A DNA stretch of 64,000 nt, taken from assembly GCF_010586825.1 (NCBI RefSeq), contig NZ_JAAAGB010000002.1, forward strand, positions 434,001 through 498,000, in the 5' to 3' direction. The number at the start of each line of letters is the position of its first letter. Positions within the stretch are counted from its first letter, which is position 1. This document shows, in pieces, positions 50,372 through 60,500 of this stretch. This DNA comes from Draconibacterium mangrovi (GTDB lineage: Bacteria > Bacteroidota > Bacteroidia > Bacteroidales > Prolixibacteraceae). The position numbers and the translations under genes are program-made. A model generated the notes under the pieces. It saw only the letters and a program-made list of their open reading frames with translations. It was not told the origin of the DNA and searched no databases.

Positions 50372-52078
50372 ATGCATAATAACAGAAGAAACTTTTTAAA
50401 AACCATAGGCTTAGGGTCTGCCACGCTCGGATTTGGAGGAATGACTTCATCTTCCTGCTCAAATACATCCTTCAAAAATGAATCCTACCCCGAACAAACA
50501 GTTGAAGTGTCAGAAAACGGTGCTATCGTTGAAACAAAATACGGGAAAGTAAGAGGATACCGTAGAAATGGAATTTACACCTATAAAGGAATACCTTACG
50601 GAGATTCAACAACAGGAAAAAATAGATTTATGGCTCCTAAAGAGCCGGAGCCATGGACCGGTGTTCGAAATGCTTTATATTGGGGAAATGCTGCTCCTGC
50701 TGAGGCTGGATTAGGCTATCCGCTCGAACCAAGTTTTGACCATTTTGATAATAGTTTTACCTACAACTGGGGGCATAAACGATTTGGCGAAGATTGTTTG
50801 TCTGTTAATGTGTGGACCCCTGAAATAAATGATAATACAAAGCGCCCGGTACTAGTTTGGTTCCACGGTGGAGGTTTTGCCGGAGGCTCTTCACACGAAC
50901 TTGATGCCTATAATGGGGAGAACCTGAGTAATATTGGAGATGTAGTTGTTGTAACAATCAATCACCGCCTCAATATGTTTGGGTTCTTAAACCTCGGTGC
51001 TATTGGGGGTGAAAAATATAAAGATTCCGCTACTGCCGGAATGCAGGATTGTGTTGCATCTCTGAAATGGGTAAACCAAAACATTTCAAATTTCGGAGGT
51101 GATCCGGGAAATGTAACCATCTTCGGCCAGTCTGGTGGTGGAGCTAAAGTAAGTATTCTAATGGCTATGCCTGAAGCCAAGGGACTTTTCCATAAAGCCA
51201 TGACAATAAGCGGTGCTGCTTTAAATGTTGCATCCTACGAATCTCAGGCCGAATCGGCAAGTGCTCTTCTTAAAGCAGCGGGAATCAGTCCTTCAAATAT
51301 TGATAAGATTCAGGAAATCCCGTGGAGAGACCTTTATAAAATAAGTCTGGATTCAGGACTTGGAAGAGGATTTGGAAGATTTGCGCCATGTTTGGATAAT
51401 TTGCACATTCCTCAACATCCGTTTGATCCGTCAGCACCAGCTATATCAGCAGGTATTCCTATGATTATTGGTGGTTGCACTGGAGAACAATCTCATAGTG
51501 GCAATGATCCTTCTTTGGAGGACATCACTTTTGATGAGCTGAAAGAGAAATTACGTAATTCAAAACGAGGAGGAATATTTGACGGAGGTATACCTTTTGG
51601 TAACGACAGAATTGGAGAGCTGGTGGATGCTTACGCTAAAGTATTTCCAGAGAAAAAACCCGTTGCTATCTGGTCATTACTGGGTGGTCGCGATCGTATG
51701 TTAACACAGGCTGAAAGACAAACTGCCAACGGTGGAGCTGTCTACAACTACTGGTTTGATTGGGCAACACCACTTTATGACGGAAGGCCAAGAGCTTACC
51801 ATAATACTGATATTGCATTTTGGTTCAACAATACGGACTTGATGGATACCATTACGGGCGGTGGTGCCAGACCACGCAGATTGGCTGAGAAAATGAGTCT
51901 GGCGCTTACCAACTTTGCAAGAACTGGTGATCCGAATCATCAGGGAATCCCGAACTGGCCAAAATATAATACTACCGATGGAGCGGTAATGATATGGAAC
52001 GATACCTGCGAAGTAAAGAACGATCCTGACCGCGAAGCCCGGAACCTGGCAAATGAAATAAGAAACTCAAATGCTTAA
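50372..52078 (+). CDS. Carboxylesterase type B, Tat-exported (first of two)
   Basis: A 568-residue esterase. The N-terminus has a twin-arginine signal (NRRNFLKTIGLG), and a cysteine in SSSCSNT may be a lipobox. The oxyanion hole is WFHGGGFAGG, and the nucleophile elbow is IFGQSGGGAKVS, with Gln before the Ser where most relatives have Glu. The acid is probably in GGCTGEQSHSG and the His in RAYHNTDIAFWF. In a polysaccharide locus it would remove acyl or aryl groups from the glycan in the periplasm or at the surface. The second esterase gene follows after 9 bp. Confidence 0.9.
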   Translation: MHNNRRNFLKTIGLGSATLGFGGMTSSSCSNTSFKNESYPEQTVEVSENGAIVETKYGKVRGYRRNGIYTYKGIPYGDSTTGKNRFMAPKEPEPWTGVRNALYWGNAAPAEAGLGYPLEPSFDHFDNSFTYNWGHKRFGEDCLSVNVWTPEINDNTKRPVLVWFHGGGFAGGSSHELDAYNGENLSNIGDVVVVTINHRLNMFGFLNLGAIGGEKYKDSATAGMQDCVASLKWVNQNISNFGGDPGNVTIFGQSGGGAKVSILMAMPEAKGLFHKAMTISGAALNVASYESQAESASALLKAAGISPSNIDKIQEIPWRDLYKISLDSGLGRGFGRFAPCLDNLHIPQHPFDPSAPAISAGIPMIIGGCTGEQSHSGNDPSLEDITFDELKEKLRNSKRGGIFDGGIPFGNDRIGELVDAYAKVFPEKKPVAIWSLLGGRDRMLTQAERQTANGGAVYNYWFDWATPLYDGRPRAYHNTDIAFWFNNTDLMDTITGGGARPRRLAEKMSLALTNFARTGDPNHQGIPNWPKYNTTDGAVMIWNDTCEVKNDPDREARNLANEIRNSNA

Positions 52079-52087
52079 ATAAAAACT

Positions 52088-53683
52088 ATGAAACCAATAA
52101 ATAGAAGATCTTTTCTAATTACAACACTTACCGGAATCCCGGCAGTAATGTTGGCCGGAAACGGAATTATGAGCTTGCCATTATATGATGTTGAAACTGA
52201 AACCATTTACGGAAAAGTGAAAGGATATGACTTTGATGGTGTCAAGATTTTTCGAGGTGTTCCTTATGGTGATTCAACCGCCGGAGAAGCAAGGTTTTCA
52301 CCACCGAAGAAACCACAAAGCTGGACCGGTGTAAAAGATTGCACCGCCAATGGGCCTCGTTGCATTCAGGGAGGGCGCAGCATTTTTGAGACTGACCGAC
52401 TAGGCCCTTATTTTTCTGGAGGTCGTACCGATCGGTTTGAACTTAGCCAACAACCCAGTGGAGAAGATTGTCTGAATCTTAACGTTCTCACACCGGGTTT
52501 AAAAGGTAAACGCCCGGTAATGGTTTATATTCATGGTGGCGGGTTTCAGGATGGTGGTGGATTGCTCGCTGTTTTTTCCGACCGGCATGTTAGGGAACAG
52601 GATGTGGTTCTGGTAGGTATTAACCACCGTTTGAATGTATTTGGATACACTTTTTTTGGAGGTATCGATAAAAAATATGAAGTTGGTAATCCCGGACAAA
52701 TGGATTTGGTTGCAGCCCTGGAATGGATTCGTGACAATATCGAAAACTTTGGAGGTGATCCTGATAATGTAATGATCTTTGGTGAATCAGGTGGTGGTGC
52801 AAAGATTTCTACGCTATTGGCGATGCCTGCTGCAAAAGGATTATTTCATAAAGCAGCTATTCAAAGTGGAAGTTTTGTTGGGAAAGCCACCGATGTTGAA
52901 ACTGCTACAAAGTCAGCCAGAGAACTGATGTCAAAACTAGGAGTGGACAACGTTGCTGATTTGCAGAAAATCCCTGCAGAGGAATTATTTAAAATAAGCA
53001 CTCAGAGTAGACTCAGACTTGGACCTGTTGTAGATAGTCATTCTTTGCCAAGGGATCCGTGGTATCCTGATTCTCCTGAGATTTCTGCTGATATTCCATT
53101 GTTGATTGGGAACGATAAAGATGAATCTTCGCTTTTTGCATTAAGTAATGAAGCTCTTTTCAATCTTGACGAAGCAGGATTGCGAAGTGCGTTATTGAAA
53201 GCAAAGATCCCGGAAAACAGATTAGATGATCTATTAAAACTATACAAAAAGAACCACCCGGAAAATAGTCCCAGTGATTTGTATTTCCGCATTTCAACCG
53301 ATCGTGGAGCCCGCTTCAATGCGGTAAAACAAGCCGAAATGCAATTAGCAAGAGGTAAGGCAGAAGTATTTATGTATTATTGCCAATACAATACTCCTCT
53401 TGAAGATGGAAAACTAAGGGCATTTCATACCTGCGATCTTCCATTAATCATGCGACTAACGCTATTCCCGGAAACGGAACAACTATCACGTCAGTTAAGT
53501 GCTGCATGGGCAGCTTTTGCCCATAATGGCAATCCAAGCACCAAGAATCTACCCTGGACTTCGTATGATGTTGAAGACAGAGCGACAATGATTTTTGACG
53601 CAGACAAGAGTGAAGTTGTGAATGACCCGGATAAGGATATTCGTAAAATGCTACTTAAAATGCCGTCTGGTTCATTATTGTAA
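52088..53683 (+). CDS. Carboxylesterase type B, Tat-exported (second of two)
   Basis: A 531-residue paralogue of the preceding protein. The Tat signal is NRRSFLITTLTGIP. The oxyanion hole is YIHGGGFQDGGG, the nucleophile elbow IFGESGGGAKIS (normal Glu), the acid probably in GNDKDESSLF and the His in RAFHTCDLPLIM. Two tandem esterases of this class suggest a heavily acylated substrate or two ester types. It lies in one operon with the gene before and probably the one 57 bp after. Confidence 0.9.
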   Translation: MKPINRRSFLITTLTGIPAVMLAGNGIMSLPLYDVETETIYGKVKGYDFDGVKIFRGVPYGDSTAGEARFSPPKKPQSWTGVKDCTANGPRCIQGGRSIFETDRLGPYFSGGRTDRFELSQQPSGEDCLNLNVLTPGLKGKRPVMVYIHGGGFQDGGGLLAVFSDRHVREQDVVLVGINHRLNVFGYTFFGGIDKKYEVGNPGQMDLVAALEWIRDNIENFGGDPDNVMIFGESGGGAKISTLLAMPAAKGLFHKAAIQSGSFVGKATDVETATKSARELMSKLGVDNVADLQKIPAEELFKISTQSRLRLGPVVDSHSLPRDPWYPDSPEISADIPLLIGNDKDESSLFALSNEALFNLDEAGLRSALLKAKIPENRLDDLLKLYKKNHPENSPSDLYFRISTDRGARFNAVKQAEMQLARGKAEVFMYYCQYNTPLEDGKLRAFHTCDLPLIMRLTLFPETEQLSRQLSAAWAAFAHNGNPSTKNLPWTSYDVEDRATMIFDADKSEVVNDPDKDIRKMLLKMPSGSLL

Positions 53684-53740
53684 TTGAAGTATTAAATGTA
53701 AACTATCAACAAGAAATTCAAACCATAAAAGAAACCATAA

Positions 53741-54628
53741 ATGAAAAAAACACTCTTAATAATCTCCCTTCTGACTTTTCTATTCGGAAGCGTAAATGCA
53801 CAGAAAATTGTGCGCCTTTACGAGGGGAAAGCTCCCGGCTCAGAGGATTGGAACTATGCTGAAGTGGAATTTGCCAATCCCGGCACAGAAACAAAAATGA
53901 TTCGTAATGTTGTTGATCCAACACTTGAGGTATATATGCCGGAAGAATCAATAGCTACAGGTACGGCAGTGGTAATTTGTCCCGGTGGGGGCAATGTCTG
54001 GCTTTCGTATGAAAGTGAAGGAACTGCTGTTGCAGAATGGCTCGCTAATAAAGGGATTACAGCATTTGTCCTAAAATATCGATTAAATAAGACTCCGGAA
54101 GATCCCGAAGAGTTTGATGACTTTTGGAACAACTTTGGAAAGCGAATAAAAGCTATGACAAAGGAAAGTTCTTCAGAAGATAAACCGGTAGTAAACCCTC
54201 GTAACTATGGAGGGGAAGATGGTTTAAAAGCGGTTCAATACGTAAAAGAACATGCCGGTGAATACAATGTCAATGCTGAAAAAGTGGGGATAATGGGATT
54301 CTCGGCCGGAGCAGGAGTTACTACACATGTGATTCTCAACAGTGATCCGGAATATATGCCTGACTTTGCCGCACCAATTTATGGTGGATGGTTGAGGGGA
54401 AAAGATGTTCCTGAAAATGCACCGCCTATATTCATATTGTGTGCGGCTGACGATCGTATCGCTGCAGGTAGCCCTGATTTATTCAAGGCATGGCTCACTG
54501 CCGGTAAATCAGCAGAACTCCATATTTATTCCAAGGGGGGACATGGATTTGGAATGGATAAAAAGGGATTACCGGTGGATACCTGGATTGAAAGACTCCA
54601 CGATTGGTTAACAGCTACCGGCTTCTAA
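53741..54628 (+). CDS. Exported alpha/beta hydrolase (acetyl xylan esterase-like)
   Basis: A 295-residue esterase with signal peptide MKKTLLIISLLTFLFGSVNA. The lid/oxyanion region is VVICPGGGNVWLSYESEG, the nucleophile elbow GIMGFSAGAGVTTH, the acid in CAADDRIAAGSPDL and the His in SKGGHGFGMDKKG. This form of alpha/beta hydrolase is common in Bacteroidota polysaccharide loci and often removes acetyl groups. It is the third esterase in a row. Confidence 0.87.
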   Translation: MKKTLLIISLLTFLFGSVNAQKIVRLYEGKAPGSEDWNYAEVEFANPGTETKMIRNVVDPTLEVYMPEESIATGTAVVICPGGGNVWLSYESEGTAVAEWLANKGITAFVLKYRLNKTPEDPEEFDDFWNNFGKRIKAMTKESSSEDKPVVNPRNYGGEDGLKAVQYVKEHAGEYNVNAEKVGIMGFSAGAGVTTHVILNSDPEYMPDFAAPIYGGWLRGKDVPENAPPIFILCAADDRIAAGSPDLFKAWLTAGKSAELHIYSKGGHGFGMDKKGLPVDTWIERLHDWLTATGF

Positions 54629-54676
54629 TAATCCCGCATTTCAAAAAAATTATATCAACAAATAGAAAAACTAATT

Positions 54677-56851
54677 ATGACTATAAAACGATTTCAACTA
54701 TTAATTTTCTCTCTCTTCATAGTGTCTGTGAGTTTTGCTCAGAGCAATAATGAGGGAAATTCATCTACTCCAATTAACAGACATGAATTGGTAACCCGTC
54801 ACAATATTCGGTGGGGATGGGAAGAGCGAGGACAGATTCCAATGGGTAACGGCGAGTTTTGTTTTAATGTTGACGGAACGGGACTTCAAACCTTTGGAGG
54901 TAATACAATGTCGCACTGGGGATGGCACTCATTTCCACTTCCGGAGGGTGTAACTCCTGATGAGGTCCCTGAAACAGGATCATTCATTAATGTGAAAAAT
55001 GGAGAGCGCTATATCGGTGCAGATACTGTTCCCGCAGGAAAAGAATCAATCAGAAATTGGATGTATGATAATCCCCATATTATGAATCTTGGGCGATTAC
55101 GGTTCGTAAGAGGTGATGGTTCGGAACTGACTGTAGAAGATATTACAAGCAATGGCAGCCGGAATCTTGATTTGTGGACTGGAACGCATAGCTCCAGATT
55201 TGTGGTAAGCGGTGATTGGGTAACCAAAGGTGATTGGGTGAATCCGTCTGAGGCAGCAGGCAGTGGGTTTCAGGTGATAGTCACTACCTATGTTAATCCG
55301 GAGACGGATCAGGTTTCGGTAAAAGTAGAGTCTGATTTACTTGCCAGGGGAGTAATCAAGGTGGCACTTGATTTTCCTTATCCAACATTAAATAATGAAA
55401 CAGACTGGGTAGGTGATTTTAAACGGAACGAGAATAATTTAACCACCTTAACACAAACCAGTAAAGTCAGAGCCGACTTTAAAAGGCAAGTAGATGATTT
55501 TACCTATTACGTTGCGTTGAATTATACGGAAGGTGCCAAGGTAACTCCTTCAACTTATGAAGGTGGTAAAGTTTGGTATCTTGAAGGTAATGGTGTTTCA
55601 ACTGTAGAATTTAGTACCACTTATTCAGCTACGCCTATTGGTAATGAAGTGCCAGATTTTGATTCGACAAAAAAGGCAAACGCAGAATATTGGGAAAACT
55701 TCTGGATGAATGGCGGTGCTATTGATCTTTCTGAAAGTACCGATCCGAGGTGGTATGAATTGGAGCGTCGTATTGTTCTTTCGCAATGGGTAACCGCTGT
55801 GCAGACAGCTGGTAGTTGGCCGGCATCTGAAAGCGGACTTAGGAATATAGATCCCTGGCGTGGACAATTTCATTATGAAATAATCTGGTTTCACCAGGCT
55901 CATTATGGATTTTGGAATCGTTGGGAATTAACTGACGAAGCGGTAAAATCTTATCAACGTTTTATCCCTACTGCACGTAAACGAGCACAACAATTCGGAT
56001 TTAAAGGATTAGAATGGCCTAAATCGGCTAGTCCATCAGGGCGCAGTGCACCATGGGAAGGCAATCAATCCTTATTATGGAAGCAGCCTCAACCGCTTCA
56101 TTTTGCAGAACTGGACTACAAGATACACCCTACGACTGAAACACTTGATAAGTGGGCTGAAGTAGTATCAGGGACAGTAGAATATATGGTCGACTTTTTA
56201 ACTCTTGACGAAGAAACCGGAATCTATCATATTGTCCTTAATCAGGGACGTGGAGAATGGGGAGCCAACATGGATAATCCACAAGTTTTGGCCTTTTGGC
56301 ACTGGGGAATTGAGCAAGGTCAAATATGGCGTGAACGAATGGGACTGGAGCGAAATAAAGACTGGGACAAAGTATTAGATAAACTGGCAACGTTTAAAAT
56401 TGAAGACGGCATTTATGTTGGAGCTAATGGTCGACCATTGTGGTTGACAGGAATCCTAGGATTGATGCCACCTTCCGAAGCAGTCACTCTCGAAACAGCG
56501 AAACGTACACAGGCTAAAATGAATGAACTGAGAGCAGCATCTCGTCATGGAGTTGAAAGTATCTCCGGTGGTGTTGGCTGGGGATCAGGAATGAGTGCAG
56601 TAGGCTCTGCCAAAATGGGAGACCCAAAAGGTGCTGTTGAAGCGATACTCGGGGGACTTGGAACCGGTTTTGATAAAGCTGGTATAAACCGTGGTCTTGG
56701 TGGTGACTACTTACCTACAAATGGTGCTTTGTTATACGCAGTTGCAGTAATGGCTGCAGGCTGGGAAGGAGCACCGGATAGAAATGCACCCGGATTCCCG
56801 GATGATGGTTCCTGGGTTGTTAAGTGGGAAGGGCTTATACAAGCACCATAA
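54677..56851 (+). CDS. Exported (alpha/alpha)6-type probable glycoside hydrolase, family unassigned
   Basis: A 724-residue protein with signal peptide MTIKRFQLLIFSLFIVSVSFA. An N-terminal beta-sandwich part (about 30-330; WEERGQIPMGNGEFCFNVDG, VTTYVNPETDQVSVKVESDL) is followed by a helical part with the look of a six-hairpin glycosidase. There the blocks RNIDPWRGQFHYEIIWFHQA, WNRWELTDEAVKSYQRF and GRSAPWEGNQSLLW contain acidic and aromatic residues that could be catalytic. The layout recalls GH65, GH95 and related clans, but I cannot place it in a family. Its position between esterases and a GH2 enzyme supports glycan cleavage. Confidence 0.72.
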   Translation: MTIKRFQLLIFSLFIVSVSFAQSNNEGNSSTPINRHELVTRHNIRWGWEERGQIPMGNGEFCFNVDGTGLQTFGGNTMSHWGWHSFPLPEGVTPDEVPETGSFINVKNGERYIGADTVPAGKESIRNWMYDNPHIMNLGRLRFVRGDGSELTVEDITSNGSRNLDLWTGTHSSRFVVSGDWVTKGDWVNPSEAAGSGFQVIVTTYVNPETDQVSVKVESDLLARGVIKVALDFPYPTLNNETDWVGDFKRNENNLTTLTQTSKVRADFKRQVDDFTYYVALNYTEGAKVTPSTYEGGKVWYLEGNGVSTVEFSTTYSATPIGNEVPDFDSTKKANAEYWENFWMNGGAIDLSESTDPRWYELERRIVLSQWVTAVQTAGSWPASESGLRNIDPWRGQFHYEIIWFHQAHYGFWNRWELTDEAVKSYQRFIPTARKRAQQFGFKGLEWPKSASPSGRSAPWEGNQSLLWKQPQPLHFAELDYKIHPTTETLDKWAEVVSGTVEYMVDFLTLDEETGIYHIVLNQGRGEWGANMDNPQVLAFWHWGIEQGQIWRERMGLERNKDWDKVLDKLATFKIEDGIYVGANGRPLWLTGILGLMPPSEAVTLETAKRTQAKMNELRAASRHGVESISGGVGWGSGMSAVGSAKMGDPKGAVEAILGGLGTGFDKAGINRGLGGDYLPTNGALLYAVAVMAAGWEGAPDRNAPGFPDDGSWVVKWEGLIQAP

Positions 56852-56890
56852 CAGGACGATTTGAAAGTGTAAAAACAATACAAAGTTCAG

Positions 56891-57565
56891 ATGAGTAAAA
56901 ATTCGATTTGTCACATAGCAATGTTAACAGGCCTATTAATATTTTTCACATCCATACAAAGCTTAGCACAGATCAAAAAATCAGAGGTGGTTTATATCAT
57001 CTCTGATTTAATTGAAGCTAATGAAAATGTAACGGTTGTTGGTAATCCGATGGAAATTGATTCTCCGTATGGAAGTGCGGTTCAGTTTGACGGTAAAGAC
57101 GACGCTATTTTTATTGATGAAATGCCGTTAAAAGATCTAACGGAAATTACCATTGAAATGATTATTCGATTTGACAGTGGTGGCAGTCACGAACAGCGCT
57201 ACTTTCATACCGGCTCTGTGAAAAAGGATCGTTTACTGATGGAGATGCGATCGAATGCTGATACCTGGTATTTGGATGGCATGTTCGAATCTAGAAAAAA
57301 ATGGGTGGTGTTAATGTCTCCGGAATTGATTCATCCTTTAGATGAGTGGTACCATATTGCCTTTACCGTTAAAGATGGAGGACAGGCCACGTTTGTTAAT
57401 GGCCAAAAGGAACTGGAAGGCGATGTCGATTTTGCTCCCATTAAAAAAGGAAAAACTTCCATTGGCGTTCGTCAGAACAAAATTTCCTGGTTTAAAGGAG
57501 CAATTTATAGTATCAGAATTACCGATAAAGTCTTAAATCCCGATGAATTTAATTTTTCCAAATAG
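56891..57565 (+). CDS. Exported LamG-domain protein
   Basis: A 224-residue protein: signal peptide (MSKNSICHIAMLTGLLIFFT, ending SLAQ) and one concanavalin A-like LamG domain over about residues 45-220 (GSAVQFDGKDDAIFIDEMPL, then DEWYHIAFTVKDGGQATFVN and WFKGAIYSIRITDKVLNPDEF). It is probably a carbohydrate-binding helper. The same fold is inserted in the GH2 enzyme encoded next, so the two may bind the same glycan. The gene ends 22 bp before the chosen GH2 start. Confidence 0.8.
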   Translation: MSKNSICHIAMLTGLLIFFTSIQSLAQIKKSEVVYIISDLIEANENVTVVGNPMEIDSPYGSAVQFDGKDDAIFIDEMPLKDLTEITIEMIIRFDSGGSHEQRYFHTGSVKKDRLLMEMRSNADTWYLDGMFESRKKWVVLMSPELIHPLDEWYHIAFTVKDGGQATFVNGQKELEGDVDFAPIKKGKTSIGVRQNKISWFKGAIYSIRITDKVLNPDEFNFSK

Positions 57566-57587
57566 AATGATTTTAAGAATGTTGAAG

Positions 57588-60500
57588 ATGAATAAAATAT
57601 TGATTCTTTTAGCCTGCACGTTTTGTGTAACTTCAGTATGGGCTCAAAAGGGAGATTTTTTAAATAACCTATCCTATTACATCGAGAATACTGAGGTATT
57701 TGAACAGGGTCAGGAAGAAGGCAGAGCATTTCATATTCCGGAGCAGAATATTTTACTAAATGGTAGTTGGAAATTCTTTTACAGTGATGTGACTGAAGGA
57801 ATCCCAACTGATTTCTTTAAAACAGATTTTAATGATTCAGGATGGGATCAAATTGATGTTCCATCCAACTGGGAAATGAAAGGTTATGGAGACCGGATGT
57901 TCCGAAATATCAGTTTGACCTATCAATACGCAAGAACAGAAGAGGGAAAAAAATCAGCAGGCGAATTTGCAGTAATACCTCCGGAAGTACCGGATGAATA
58001 CAATCCAACCGGAGCATACAGAAAAACATTTGAGTTGCCATCTGATTGGCAGGATCAGCAAGTCTTTTTGCATTTTGAAAAAGTTGCATCAGCTTCTTTT
58101 GTATGGGTGAACGGTCAAGAAGTTGGATATAACGAAGGAGCACAAGAGCCTTCGGAATACAATATCACATCTTATTTGAAACCTGGTAAAAACACGATCG
58201 CGGTTTTAGTGTTGAAGTTCTCTGACGGATACTACCTCGAAGGACAGGATTATTGGCGTCTAGCCGGTATTTTTGACGATGTTTGGGTGTATTCTTCGCC
58301 ACTGGTTCGTCTTTTTGATTGGCAGGTAATCACGGATTTTGATGAAAGTTATACTGACTCGAAACTCTCTCTCAATATTGATGTGAAAAACTATGGAAGG
58401 AATTTAACGGGTCATAAATTGAACGCAATTCTGGAGAGAAACGGTCGGGAGATTTCCACCATTGAAAGTCCAAAATTCGATATAAAAAAGGGTAAACAAA
58501 CCATTAGTCTTTCAGAATTAATTAAACAACCGGAAAAGTGGACTTCAGAAACTCCAAATCTCTATGATTTGAGAATGGAGTTACTCAACAGCGAGGGCAA
58601 TGTAGTTGATCAAATACAGACCAGAATTGGTTTCCAGAAAACAGAAATCATTGGGAACGTTTTTTACCTAAACGGTGTGCCGGTGAAACTGAACGGTACA
58701 AATACACACATGCAGCATCCGGAAATGGGGCATGTTGTGGATGAAGCTACTATCTGTAAGGACATGGAATTGTTGAAGCAATTCAATTTTAACCTGGTTC
58801 GTATTTCCCACTATCCTCCGGTCAACAGGTACCTGGAGCTGGCCGATGAATACGGTCTTTTTATAGTTGATGAGGTGGGTAATGAATGTCACGCCACTCA
58901 ATATATGTCAGAATTGCCAGAGTATACTGAAATGTACAGGGATCGAACCAGAAAAGCGGTACTTCGTGATCGAAACCATCCAAGTATTCTGTTTTGGAGT
59001 GCCGGCAACGAAGCCGGAGAGGGAGAGAATATAACGGAGGTCGTAAAGGAAGGTAAAAGACTCGATCCTACACGATACTGGATGTACGGAGGAAACGATA
59101 TGGTTCACCCTGCCGAAGATATAATTGGGCCACGTTATCCTTCACCACTACAGGAAGAAGTCAATCTTGGACTTGATACGACTGATAGCAGGCCATCATT
59201 TATGGACGAATATCTTTCCGTAACCGGTAATGGTGGCGGAGCACTTGATGAGTACTGGCGGTTTATTTACAGGCATCCGAGAATTATGGGTGGTGCAATA
59301 TGGGATTTTGTTGGTAATGGTTTAACCGACTCGGTTCGTATTCTATCTGATAAATCACCGTTTGAAACACCAAGCTACGCAATGGGTAATTCAAAACTGG
59401 TAGAAGGAATAAACGGAAAATGTCTGGATCTGAACGGGCATGATGAATGGGTTGAAATATACAGAACTGAGAATTTAGAAATTTCGGGAGATCAGTTGAC
59501 CATTATGATGGATGTTTATCCCCGGTTGTTAAATCGTAGTTCCGGTAATTTCTTAACAAAAGGGAGCAACCAGTTTGGAGTGGTACAAAACGGAAAAAAT
59601 ACCCTGGACTTTTACATTTTTACAAACGAGAAACAGGTATTAAGTGCAGCACTTCCCGGAAATTGGGAAGGAAATTGGCATAACATTGTTGCCTCCTATG
59701 ATGGAACCCAAATGAAGATTTTTATAGATGGGGCAGAAGCCGCAAGTATGAAAGTGAGCGGGGAAATTAAAAATTTACCGTACCCTGTAAACATCGGGAG
59801 AAACGCCGAATCTCAAACGCAGGATACGAAAGACTATACCTCTGATTCGAAGATTGATAATGTAAAGTTATTTGCTAAAGCTGTGGCACCAGGTAGCGAT
59901 ATGAGGCCATCCGATGCCATTTTATGGTTAGATTTTGAGGGAACAACAAACGGAGGAACATATTACAGCAATGGTATGGGTGCCCGAACCTATGGCAGTA
60001 TATGGGCAGATCGCACCCCACAGCCGGAGATATGGCAGATGAAAAAATCGGCGCAGCCAATTTCATTTAAATTATTGAACGGGGAAAAAGGAGTTGTTGA
60101 AGTTTGGAACCGAAGCAATTTTACAAATGCTTCTTATTGGGAAACAACCTGGACACTTACCGAAGATAATAAAGTACTTCAGGAAGGTAAATTAAACTTA
60201 GATATAAAACCCGGTCAACGAATGAAGCAGGTTATACCTTACACAAAACCTGAGATTATTGCCGGTAATGAATACAGGCTCAATATAAGTTCATCCTTAG
60301 TAGATGACGAGATATGGGCAGATAAAGGACATGAAGTATCATGGGACCAATTTGAATTATCAAGGTGGAACCTGCCGGAACCTCCAAAAGCTCCAACAGA
60401 AAAGGTGGCAACACTGTCAACCACAGGGGAATCACATATCGTTTCCGGCGAAGGATTTTCATATACCTTTGACAAAACAGCAGGAGAACTAAAATCCATG

